From Sphaerosporella brunnea (lineage: Eukaryota > Ascomycota > Pezizomycetes > Pezizales > Pyronemataceae), in NCBI GenBank assembly GCA_008704415.1, contig VXIS01000026.1, positions 124,001 through 188,000 on the forward strand: a stretch of 64,000 nt of DNA. The letters run 5' to 3'. The position numbers were made by a program, and so were the translations under genes. Below are positions 11,826 through 21,274 of the stretch, in pieces (positions within the stretch are counted from its first letter, which is position 1; each line of letters starts with the position of its first letter). The notes beneath the pieces are model-generated. The model worked only from the letters and a program-made list of their open reading frames with translations. It had not been told where the DNA came from and ran no database searches.

Positions 11826-12121
11826 TTGTTCCTAGCAGCCAGCCCGAGAAGCCCGGCTGTGCGGGCGGGCTGCCAAAAGGCAACAGCCCGGCTGTCTTGG
11901 GTCGCGACGGGCTGGCTGCCGGGCTGCCAAGCACTTAGGACTGAGATGAACTTGTCCCGCAACCATCCGTTTGACCAAGTTACGTCGTAAACTGACGAGT
12001 GTTTCGGTGTAGCTTTTGCTGCATTCTCCATAGCGCATGTGAGCCCGCAGGCCACCCCCGGGGTGGGCTGCAGCCCAAACATTTCGACCAGCCCAACGCG
12101 CGGGCTGGCTATTGCGAACAT
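11826..12121. repeat. Possible GGGCTGG-rich miniature inverted element
   Basis: The left end reads TTGTTCCTAGCAGCCAGCCCG. The right end, reversed, reads ATGTTCGCAATAGCCAGCCC. Both are imperfectly matched and bordered by clustered AGCCCG/CGGGCTGG motifs. A similar CTGGCTGGCTATTGAGAAC end occurs alone near 54707. No target duplication could be matched, so the boundaries and the hAT-like assignment are tentative. Confidence 0.35.
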
Positions 12122-12652
12122 TGCCTTACCCACGCACTTGACCCATCTCAGCGCTGTCAGCCCTGCCGCATGATCAAGCTCTCACGCAACTATCCACAAC
12201 TGCGACGCAAATAGCTTGCACAGCACTCTGAACCGTCCCCCGGGCCACCACTTACGGCCGGCACACCACCAAGGGAAAAACAATGGAAGCATTCTGAATC
12301 AAGGTTAGGTAGGTAAGTCAACATATACCCTCGAATAGCATCAGCAAGGTCCATCTCTGGCGCGATAACACGTGCAATAGGCGTTGTGCGGCATAAGTGG
12401 AGTTTCCTCTCGGACCTCGAGGCGCCGTAGATGGCCTCCAGCCAAGCGTTCGATTATCAGTCCACCTGTTCCCCAACAAATGCCGGACCAGGTGGTTAGG
12501 GACTGAGTCAACACGGTGCATTGTTTCTCGCAATGCAGAGAGCCAACCGAACTCAGCTCCGCGTCCTCAAGGATTAAGTTGTTAAATTCGATTGGCAGTG
12601 TCCCTTTTTTCCCGTACTGATGCTTGAGTTCCTCCAGTTTCGACCTGTATTA
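12122..12652. other. No gene recognised
   Basis: No coding signal or repeat seen between the putative miniature element and the gypsy relic. Confidence 0.4.
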
Positions 12653-13370
12653 GGGGTCATCGTTGTAAGCACGCTGAAACTTGTTGATCAGCTCATCCGA
12701 CACCCGAAGAATTGTCGCCTGTAACTGCAATGCCTCGTAAATATCCTTTTCAGAATCTGCCGCAATATCTGACTCATTGTCGACTCCCTGCAGGCGGGAG
12801 AGGGCGTCGGGAATGACGTTCAGGCGGCCTGGTATGTGAAGAACTCTTATCTGCGGGAATTGAGTCAGATGGAGAGAAGCGCGCACCAAGCGTAAGTTCT
12901 GCTTGTGGGGTGTCGAGTGTCTGAAGTCCATCTGTTGCACTATGTTCTTAGTGGCCTGGTGATCGGTATAGACTATGACGGAGTCGCAATCGTCAATCAG
13001 ATGGCGTATCTTGCGCACCGTCGACATGAATCCTACTACCCCGAGCTCGGTGGGCCAGTAATTGACCTCATGCTTATTCAGCCGTTTCGATACTCGATAG
13101 GAAACACACCGTACGCTCAGGCCTATGGTCGTAGAGCGGGGCAGTCGGGTCCAACACCGTTGCTGCCCGCTGGGCGTGGTCATGACTCCAAACGGGGATC
13201 TGCGTGACCATCGATCCAAATCCACGCTCCTTCGCCGCATCCAGTCTGACGATCAGCGGAATAGTGCTGTCAAATTGGATCAACGTATTCGGACCGGACA
13301 GAGCCTCCTCCACCGCGGTAAGGGCGCGTTTGGATTCGACCGACATGGATCGGTCCGTTTTAGTGGCGTA
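12653..13370 (-). pseudogene. Ty3/gypsy RT tail and RNase H relic (family D)
   Basis: Reading right to left, ESKRALTAVEEALSGPNTL and LIVRLDAAKERGFGSMVTQ correspond to the RT-RNase H linker and the first RNase H strand. The usual Asp is kept in LDAAKE. After a frame change near 13110, SYRVSKRLNKHEVNYWPTE follows, then VIVYTDHQATKNIV with the conserved TDH, and VLHIPGRLNVIPDALSRL, the standard gypsy RNase H end. It differs from elements A and B (no SFARRSGD-type tail), so it is a separate lineage. The RT palm and the integrase are missing. It lies 500 bp upstream of element B in the opposite direction. Confidence 0.75.
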
Positions 13371-13872
13371 AAATGGACGTTTTTGTAGCCCCAATCCAAA
13401 CACAACAAGGTACGGACGCCAAAAAATCCGCAAGAATCTCATCCAAGTGTTATGTAAAGCCAACCAAACTAACGGAAACATGACTGCTAATAATTCCAAG
13501 CCCTTGTTTTTTTTCTTTTGCACCTCCGAGTCTTCAGCACCACCACAGGAATCACATTGCCAACAAAAAACAACCTCAGATCACGAAATCTGTGATAACA
13601 TCAATGGCCGGCTGCCGAAAAAACACGCGCATTGCGAAAAAAAGAGCCGCACCGGAGCCTGAAACCGCAGCGACTACGACTGCTGCCAGGAGGAGTTGGT
13701 TGTGGTGGTTGTGGTATCGGTTCGCCGCTGTCAGCAGAATTTTATTTTTTTGTTGTGTTGTGGTGCCGAGCCGCTGGAGCGTACGAAAGTAAACTAAGTA
13801 CCTCTCGAGGTACTTATTTTTTTGACGGACAGTTGTATGGGAGCGTCCGTTTCCAAAAATCGGACCGTTTTG
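13371..13872. other. Non-coding spacer with a perfect hairpin
   Basis: TAAGTACCTC at 13795-13804 and GAGGTACTTA at 13807-13816 form a 10-bp perfect stem with a 2-base gap, followed by a T run. Related sequences near the two ends of the stretch (ATCGGTCCGTTTT near 13352 and ATCGGACCGTTTT near 13859) hint at a small inserted element, but no convincing terminal structure was found. Short A- and T-rich tracts are frequent here. Confidence 0.4.
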
Positions 13873-14392
13873 TGTCACGGCGCGAGTTAGGATGTAGTTT
13901 TCCGACTAAGCTACCGGCTTCTACTCTCCATAAAATCAGCTGGAATTGTCAGATCCAGGACTTCAAAGGATGCTGATTCATTTGCTGTTCTCAGATTTAT
14001 CCCCCCCCACCCCGTGGATGGTTGTCACTTGGTGAGGTCCGGAAGTGGGGGTTGTTTGCGGTGTTGTGATGAGGCTCTGTAAGGAGGCTCGATGGGGTGG
14101 CTCCGAGCTGAGGGTATGTTCAGCTACCACGTGGCGCGGCGCACCGCAGTCACATAATTGCTATAAGGGGCCTTCGCTTCCGCTTTGTTGTTTGTTTTCC
14201 TTTCCTCTTTACTGAACCTTCATATGTTAATCTGAGTACCTTTGTTCCAATCTGAATCCTGACTGTGCGCATCGCGCCTCTTGTCCTGCCTCCGGATCCT
14301 GTCCCGGCCCCTCGCTCCTGAACCCATCCGATAACCCTCTGTACATGAGTACCTTGGGCCCCTACAGCCCGTCCCCGACCCTCTCCGTTACA
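13873..14392 (+). repeat. 5' LTR of gypsy B
   Basis: Begins TGTCACGGCGCGAG and ends CTCCGTTACA. It contains one CACGTG box in CTACCACGTGGCGCGG, a TATA-like GCTATAAGG near 14160 and, about 50 bp later, ACTGAACCT (14211-14219), the putative transcription start that can pair with the primer-binding site beyond the LTR. The 3' LTR carries a point-mutated first base pair context (TGCCACGG) and many substitutions. Confidence 0.9.
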
Positions 14393-14394
14393 CT

Positions 14395-14403
14395 AGGTTC
14401 AGT
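14395..14403 (+). promoter_or_regulatory. Putative self-priming primer-binding site of gypsy B
   Basis: AGGTTCAGT starts two bases after the LTR end and is the exact reverse complement of ACTGAACCT at 14211-14219 inside the LTR. Tf1/sushi-type elements prime reverse transcription with the folded-back 5' end of their own RNA, and this is the arrangement expected. No match to a tRNA 3' end (TGG next to the LTR) is seen. Confidence 0.6.
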
Positions 14404-14453
14404 CAACCAACGCCTAACATACTCGCTCCGTCACCTCGTACCCCAGCAACACC

Positions 14454-15737
14454 ATGGCCACATATCATAATCTCTGGATACCTCAGGAACTCTGGGTAGC
14501 CATTGAGACTGGCGCCCAAGCAACTCTGAAAGAAGGCTTCCCCTAAGAAGAGCGTGATCAACGCTTGACCGGCCTCGTCCACTTGGCTCAACAGCTCCTC
14601 GCCTACGAAGGACCTCCAAACATGGAAGAGGAGCTGGATGAAACTCGTGCTGAGCTTCAAACCACCCAGATTGAACGCAATGCGGCTCGCACTGCCCTTG
14701 CTGCGGTCCAGCAGCAGGCACGGGACCTGACCGCCCAGCTACACCAGGTCTCGACGATTGCTGCCACTCAGATTCGTGAGAACCCAGAAGGTGGTGGTCA
14801 GTCGAGAGAGTTTTCCGATGCCCCCGCCACCTTCAATAGTGGCAAGCCAGAGGAATTGAGGACCTGGATCCTTCAGCTCCGCAACAAGCTTGCTGCTTAA
14901 CTGACCCGTTACCCATCTGAACAATCTCGCCTCCGCTACGCCTTCAATCGCTTGACTGGAGCCGCTCTTAACCAGCTTCGCTCCTACGCCGATGAAGATG
15001 CTGGAGATATTGCCTTGGACTCCCTCAATGATCTGTTAACTGTCTTTCGTCAAGCCTACGATGACCTCAACCGGTCTCGCACTGCCGCCCGTGAAATTCG
15101 TTGTCTTGGGCAGAAGAATCTCCTCTTCTCCACCTACCTTGCTGACTTCCGTCAACTGATGGGAGATCTTAACTGCGATGCAATCGCTCAGAAGGACCAG
15201 ATTTACGAAGGCTTGACTGAGGAGATGAAGGATGCCCTTCTGCACCGTGCAGCCTCCGACGACACTCTTGCAGCATTTAACAACCTCTGTAAGGACATGA
15301 ATAATTAGATTCGCGCCCGAGCAGAGGAGCGCAAGCCCCCTTTATATCGTTCCACCGTCACCACCACCAGCCATCGGAGCACCAATCGCCCCTCTGCCCC
15401 GGCCACAACAACTGCCCCCGCGACCACCGGCAACAACAGTGGGAACTACGGCCCTATTCCGATGGAGCTCTCTGCTGCCCCGCGTGAGGCCGAGCGTCAG
15501 AGTATCCGTGACGAGAGGATGGCAAAGGGGCAGTGCACCTATTGTGGATAGGACCAACCCTTTCGCCTCGACTGCCCACGCCGGATAGCTGCCGACGCTC
15601 GTCGAGTCCGCGCTGCCGAGGTGTCCTTGGTAACCACGGTTATCCCTACTGCCCCGCCATTGGGAAACTCCACTACTGCCTCCAATGTCCGTCGGAAAAC
15701 TAGTTGTCCAATGCCGCAAGGTTGGCATCGCCATGGG
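14454..15737 (+). pseudogene. gag of gypsy B
   Basis: Opens at ATG 14454 (MATYHNLWIPQELWVAIE). It continues through a Gln-rich coiled segment (DETRAELQTTQIERNAARTA), the capsid-like core (FNSGKPEELRTWILQLRNKL, LRSYADEDAGDIALDSLNDL) and a C-x2-C zinc-knuckle remnant near 15543, whose later His is lost. A single frame holds over 1.28 kb but has four stops: TAA 14544, TAA 14898, TAG 15306 and TAG 15549. The inverted relative at 30.5-31.2 kb has CAA at the first two positions, so both arose by C-to-T change. The frame is cut at 15737 by element A. Confidence 0.85.
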
Positions 15738-16018
15738 TGTCACGGCTCAAGGTTAAGGGGTGGCTCGGCGCTAGGGTTAGGGTGTCACGTGACGCGCGGT
15801 CACGTGACGGGAAAGCATAAATAGCGAGGTTTCACTTGTTTTTGTTTCTTTTCTTCTTCTCTTCTTTACAGAACGTCTTGTATACTAGCGAACCTAGTAA
15901 CCTTGAACCACCTTGTCTTGTCTCGTCTTCTTCCACCTCTTGTCCTTGTCATCCTGCCTCCGGTCCTTGCCTCGAAAGCTACGTACCTTGGACGTTTCCT
16001 CGCGCCTGTCCCGTTACA
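15738..16018 (+). repeat. 5' LTR of gypsy A
   Basis: TGTCACGG...CCGTTACA, with TG/CA termini and a short TGT/ACA inverted repeat. Carries TAGGGTTAGGG, two CACGTG boxes, a TATA-like box and a long CT-rich stretch before ACAGAACGT. Confidence 0.97.
15784..15876 (+). promoter_or_regulatory. LTR promoter of gypsy A
   Basis: Two copies of the palindrome GTCACGTGAC (15784-15793, 15799-15808), each containing the E-box CACGTG bound by bHLH factors of the Cbf1/Pho4 kind, stand just upstream of CATAAATA (15816-15823). About 50 bp further is ACAGAACGT (15868-15876), which I take as the RNA start because it pairs with the primer-binding site. Factor binding is inferred from the motif only. Confidence 0.55.
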
Positions 16019-16020
16019 GT

Positions 16021-16029
16021 ACGTTCTGT
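16021..16029 (+). promoter_or_regulatory. Putative self-priming primer-binding site of gypsy A
   Basis: ACGTTCTGT begins two bases after the LTR and is the perfect reverse complement of ACAGAACGT (15868-15876) in the LTR. The 2-base offset, the length and the distance to the TATA box are the same as in element B, with a different sequence. Confidence 0.65.
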
Positions 16030-16083
16030 CGAACTATCTCCAACCTACGTAGCTCCCGCTCCTGCTCCCGACCTCGACACACC

Positions 16084-17245
16084 ATGCCGATATACAAAGC
16101 TATCTCCGACGACCTCTGGGCACGCCTCGTGGCTGCCAGCGCTCTCACCGATCTTGAAAACAACGACCCTCTCGACTATATCCACAGAATCTGCACCGAA
16201 GTCCTCAGCACCCCTGACTATACACCTGCACCCACGGACGACGACCTTACCTTGGCCGAAGAAACCGCTCGAGCTGACGCTGCCGAGCAAGAACTGGTCC
16301 GTCAACGAGAAATCATCACCCGCCTCCTGGGCCAGCCGGCATCGGAGAACCATGGAGCACGAGGTGACAAGCTCCCGGACGCGCCTATGTTCGACGGCAC
16401 CCGCGATAAGCTTCGGTCGTTTGTCGCCCAGCTCCGTCTCAAGCTGTTCGCAGACACCACACGTTTCCCAACCCCCCAGCTACGGTTGTCCTATGCCATC
16501 AACCGATGCGAAGGCCTGTGCCATGGAACAACTCCTCCCCTACATTCGCGATAATGGCACGATTACAGGACTCGACGATGTTGAAGACGTCATCAGCGTC
16601 CTCCAGACTGCCTTCGGTGACCCGGACCGCGCCGCCACAGCTCGTCACAAGCTCCAAACCCTTCGACAAGGCAACAAGGAATTACTCGCTATACTACGCC
16701 GAGTTCTCCAGGCTGGTCTCCGATTTGGATTGGGATCAACGTGCCACCATGGATGCCCTCCGGCATGGACTCTCAATCGAAATCCTCGAGAAAGCTCATC
16801 GGCACCCCGAATCCCACCAACCTTAACGACTTTGTCAACCTGTGCCAACGTCTTGACTCCCAAATCCGTGCCGTTGAGCACCTCCGCAAACTCCGGTCTA
16901 GCACTTCGTCTTCAACCTCCCGCAACGCCAGTCACCATCCGGTCACTACTCCACAACGACCCTGCACGCCTCAAGGAACCTTCGCTCCCACTTCGGCCCC
17001 CCAGCCTCAACCTGACACTACGCAGCCCTGTACCTACACCCATGGACCTTTCCGCCAATCGCCGCAAGATCACACCCCAGGAACGAGCTGCCCGGCTTGC
17101 CGAGGGTCGCTGTCTCTACTGCGGCGGCCACGGGCACTTGCCTGCGACCTGCCCCAATAAGCCGGCCCACCTCCGAGCCGCCGCCACCACTACGACTACC
17201 ACGCTCACTCCCCTCCCGACCGACAACCAGTCGGGAAACGTCTAG
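16084..17245 (+). pseudogene. gag of gypsy A (frameshifted)
   Basis: Starts MPIYKAISDDLWARLVAAS at 16084, 66 bases after the LTR. Capsid-like segments follow (MFDGTRDKLRSFVAQLRLKL, then VISVLQTAFGDPDRAATAR, then YYAEFSRLVSDLDWDQRATM, then PNPTNLNDFVNLCQRLDSQI) and a zinc knuckle CLYCGGHGHLPATC near 17110. These segments lie in successive frames. Changes occur near 16515, 16680, 16793 and between about 16990 and 17040, and all four shift in the same direction (+1). The final frame ends at TAG 17243-17245. Coat protein of the virus-like particle by family; non-functional as read. Confidence 0.85.
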
Positions 17246-17289
17246 ACCAGCCGCACATTGATGGCTATGCTGCTGGTCACCCCATCTCG

Positions 17290-20200
17290 TTGTCTTCGTC
17301 TAGCTTAGGATTGACAGCTCTTGGAGTTACGGACACAGTTGTGAAGGAAACAGTACTGGAAGGAAAGCACCTTATTGTTTCTTGCACTCTGTCATTCAGC
17401 AATAAAACTGTTCGTACTCATGCGCTGATCGATTGTGGCGCAACTGGCATATCCTTTGTGGACGAAGACTTCGCTCGCCATCACCAACTCCCCTTACGCT
17501 CCTTAAGAAAACCCCGTGCCCTCGAAGTAATCGACGGCCGTCCAATCTCTTCCGGTGACATCACTCATCTGTCCGTCGCCCAATGTACCATCCAAGATCA
17601 CCAAGAACAACTCCCCATGTTTGTCACCAAATTAGGACACTACCCCATTGTACTCGGAATCCCCTGGCTCCAGCTCCACGACGTCGCGATCCGATTCAGC
17701 TCTCGGACTCTCACCTTCGGATCACAATACTGCCTGGCTCACTGCAACCCCGTACCAACAACCGTCTCAGCCCTTAGCGAAGAACCTCCAGAGGTCTTTC
17801 GGGAACCCATCACAGCAGCGCCAGCAAAACTCCACATCGCCTCACTAAAAGCCTCCTCCTTCTGCCGATTGGCCAAGAAAAAGCACCTAGCCGTCTATTC
17901 TATATCCCTGTACGAAATTAATAGGGCCCTTGAAAAGAAGTACGCCGAAGACGACAACGACCTACGCAAAATTGTCCCCGCCGAATTCCACGGCTATCTC
18001 CCTTTGTTCAAGGAGGCAATTGCAAATAGACTACCGCCGCATCGACCATATGACCATAAGATTCCTTTGAGAGAGGGCTTCGTTCCCCCATTTGGCCCTC
18101 TGTATTCCCTCTCCCGAGAGGAGCTGGAAGCCCTCAAGGCCTGGCTCGAAGAAAACTTGGAAAAGGGATTTATCCGCCGCTCATCCTCGCCAGCCGCGTC
18201 GCCCATCCTGTTCGTCAAGAAAGCAGACGGGTCTCTACGGCTGTGTGTTGACTACCGAGGCCTGAACGAAGGAACTATCAAGAACAGGTACCCGTTACCT
18301 CTGATCCAGGAGACACTGATGCAGCTCTCCAAGGCAAAATACTTCACGACGTTGGACATCCGAGGAGCCTACAACCTGGTCCGCATGGCTGAAGGGGAAG
18401 AATGGAAGACCGCCTTCAGAACCCGCTACGGGCTTTTCGAATCCCTGGTCATGCCTTTCGGACTCACAAATGCCCCTGCCGACTTCCAAGCCTTCATCAA
18501 CGACGTACTTCGACCGTTCCTCGACCGCTTTTGTACGGCCTACCTCGACGACATCTTGATCTATTCAGAGACCATCGAAGAACACCGCGAGCATATCAAG
18601 CAGATCCTCGATGCTCTCAGCAAAGCTGGGCTCCACCTCAAGCCGGAGAAATGCAAGTTCTATCAGATGGAGGTCAAGTACCTGGGCTTACTGGTCGGAC
18701 GCAACGGCATCAAGATGGACCCCAGCAAAGTCCAAACAATCATGGAATGGGAACCACCATCCAACCTCAAGGACGTTCAGGAATTCTTAGGATTTGCGAA
18801 CTTCTATCGCCGGTTCATTCGCGACTATTCAAAGGTGGTTGCCCCACTCACCTCGCTGACCAAGAAAGACAATGGCCAACCCGTGCCCTTTGTGTGGGGT
18901 ACCGCGCAGCAAAACGCGTTCGATACCCTCAAAAAGGCTTTTACAACCGCCCCGATTCTCCGACACTTCGACTATGATCGTGAAGTTGTTGTCGAAACCG
19001 ATGCATCAGACTACGTCTCAGCCGGTGTCCTCTCCCAGTATGACGATGAGGGAACCCTCCACCCCGTCGCCTTCTTTTCCAAGAAACACTCCCCTGCCGA
19101 ATGCAACTATGAGATCTACGACAAGGAGTTGATGGCTATCGTTCGATGCTTCGAGGAATGGCGTCCCCACCTTGAAGGCTCTGCGTTCCCCGTCCAGGTT
19201 CTCACCGATCACAAGAACCTGGAATATTTCATGACAACGAAACTGCTCAACCGTCGCCAGGCCCGCTGGTCCGAATTCCTGTCTCGCTTCAACTTCAAGA
19301 TAGTCTATCGACCCGGTGTCGCTGGTGGGAAACCCGACGCCCTCACTAGGAGGTCTGGAGACCTCCCTAAAGAGGGGGATGAACGACTTTTGGCCAACCA
19401 ACAGGCAGTCCTCAAACCGCAGAACCTGCCCGACAATCTACGTTTGATGGCGGAAAACCCACCCAGCACCGGGCCGTCCTCCCTGGAAACCCTGTTTGAC
19501 AAAGGGTACGAAGCGGATCCTTTCCCGCAACGAGTCCTAGAGATGCTGGCAAAAGGCACCCGAATCTCCAAAGACATTTCACTTGCCGACTGCTCTGAGC
19601 ACCAAGGGAGGCTAATGTACCGCGGATGCTTCTACGTCCCAGATTACGCCCCCCTTCGGCTCCGACTCATTCAAGACCACCACGACCCTCCGACCATGGG
19701 ACACCCGGGACGTGCAAAGACCTTGGAACTCCTATCCCGACGCTACTACTGGACAAGTATGCGACACGACGTTGAGAGATTCGTACGCAATTGTCATACC
19801 TGCCGACGGACGAAAGCAACAAGACACGCACCGTTCGGGACTCTGAAGCCTCTTCCTGTCCCACACCATCCTTGGCAAAGTGTCTCCGTCGACTTTCGTC
19901 ACTGGACTTCCTGTCTCGGAAGGCTACGACGCAATCTGCGCAGTAGTCTGCCGACTAACGAAACAACGCCACCTGATTCCCTGTCTTACAACCATCGACG
20001 CAGAAGGATTCGCTCAGCTATTTATTGAAAACGTCTTCAAGCACCATGGCCTCCCCGACGTTCTCATCTCCGACCGAGGCCCCCAATTCGTTGCTAACTT
20101 CTGGAAACACCTTGCTTCCTGTCTTGGGATTGAGACTGCTCCAAGCACCGCCTTCCACCCGCAGACCGATGGTCAGACAGAACGGATCAATGCCGTCACG

Positions 20201-20953
20201 GAGCAGTATCTCCGCGCCTACGTATCATACCTGCAGGACGATTGGAAGAAGTATCTCCCCCTGGCCGAATTCGCAGCCAATAACCAGGCTTCCGAGACTA
20301 CGTCACTGTCTCCTTTCTTCGCCGTCTATGGCCGTAACCCTAAGTGCTCCTTTGAGCTAGACATTCGGACCGACAACCCCGAACAGGTCGACGCGCAGCT
20401 GGTGGCCGAGCGGATGTCACACATCCACGACGTTCTACGAGCCGAGATGAAGTACGCCCAAGCCAGATATACTGAAGCCGCCGATCGGTCCCGAGCCCCC
20501 GCCCCTGTGTTCAAAGAGAACGACCTCGTCTGGCTGGACTCTAGGAACTTGCGCACGGAACGACCATCTAGGAAACTCGAAAACAAGCACCTGGGCCCTT
20601 ACCGAGTGGTTCGAGCCGTCGGTACCCATGCCTATGAATTGGACATCCCCGACACCATGAAGAACCATCGCACCTTTCCGGTCTCGCTCCTAAACCCGGC
20701 ATCTTCCGACCCCCTCCCTGGACAGATCATTCCACCCCCTCTCCCTGTTGTTGTCGATGGCGAAAAAGAATGGTCCGTCGATGCCATTCTGGATTCCCGC
20801 TTGGTAAGGGGACGCCTCAAATATCTGGTAAAGTGGACCGGCTACGACCCACCGGAATGGGAGGCGGCGGAAGGAATCAATGGCCTTGAAGCTATCGACC
20901 GCTTCCACGAATTGTACCCACACAAGCCCGGACCACTCCCAGATGACAGCTGA
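17290..20953 (+). pseudogene. pol of gypsy A: protease, RT, RNase H, integrase, chromodomain
   Basis: A 912-codon open frame from 17290. It has an aspartic protease with ALIDCGATG (Asp ~residue 48), RT with LRLCVDYRGLN and the catalytic YLDD (residues 418-421), RNase H starting VVVETDASDY (Asp ~571) and an integrase zinc domain with CHTC (~835). One extra base in TTTC at 19893-19896 shifts the frame. The remainder runs 19880-20953 with VLISDRGPQF (second catalytic Asp) and the QTERIN Glu. It ends with a chromodomain (RLKYLVKWTGYDPPEWE) expected to steer integration to modified histones. All catalytic residues are present, so the single shift is the only visible defect. It replicates the element by reverse transcription in cytoplasmic particles and integrates in the nucleus. 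Confidence 0.95.
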
Positions 20954-20988
20954 AGCTTCGTCGGAGCTCAGCCATAGGAGGGGGATAC

Positions 20989-21269
20989 TGTCACGGCTCA
21001 AGGTTAAGGGGTGGCTCGGCGCTAGGGTTAGGGTGTCACGTGACGCGCGGTCACGTGACGGGAAAGCATAAATGGCGAGGTTTCACTTGTTTTTGTTTCT
21101 TTTCTTCTTCTCTTCTTTACAGAACGTCTTGTATACTAGCGAACCTAGTAACCTTGAACCACCTTGTCTTGTCTCGTCTTCTTCCGCCTTTTGTCCTTGT
21201 CCTCCTGCCTCCGGTCCTTGCCTCGAAAGCTACGTACCTTGGACGTTTCCTCGCGCCTGTCCCGTTACA
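20989..21269 (+). repeat. 3' LTR of gypsy A
   Basis: Same length as the 5' LTR. Differences by eye: one G/A in the TATA-like region, two in the CT-rich tract (CCGCCTTTTG versus CCACCTCTTG) and one C/A nearby. Provides the polyadenylation end of the element's RNA. Confidence 0.97.
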
Positions 21270-21274
21270 ATGGG

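Larger units (their letters stand above)
15738..21269 (+). mobile_element. Full-length Ty3/gypsy chromovirus A
   Basis: 5532 bp with LTRs 15738-16018 and 20989-21269 (both 281 bp, four differences by eye, about 1.4 percent) and perfect 5-bp target duplications ATGGG (15733-15737, 21270-21274). Order: LTR, primer-binding site, gag, protease, RT, RNase H, integrase, chromodomain, LTR, as in the Tf1/sushi branch. It landed inside element B at the gag/protease junction. A sequence ending GGAGGGGGAT, near the usual polypurine-tract position, precedes the 3' LTR. The youngest large element here, but its reading frames carry five frameshifts. Confidence 0.97.
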
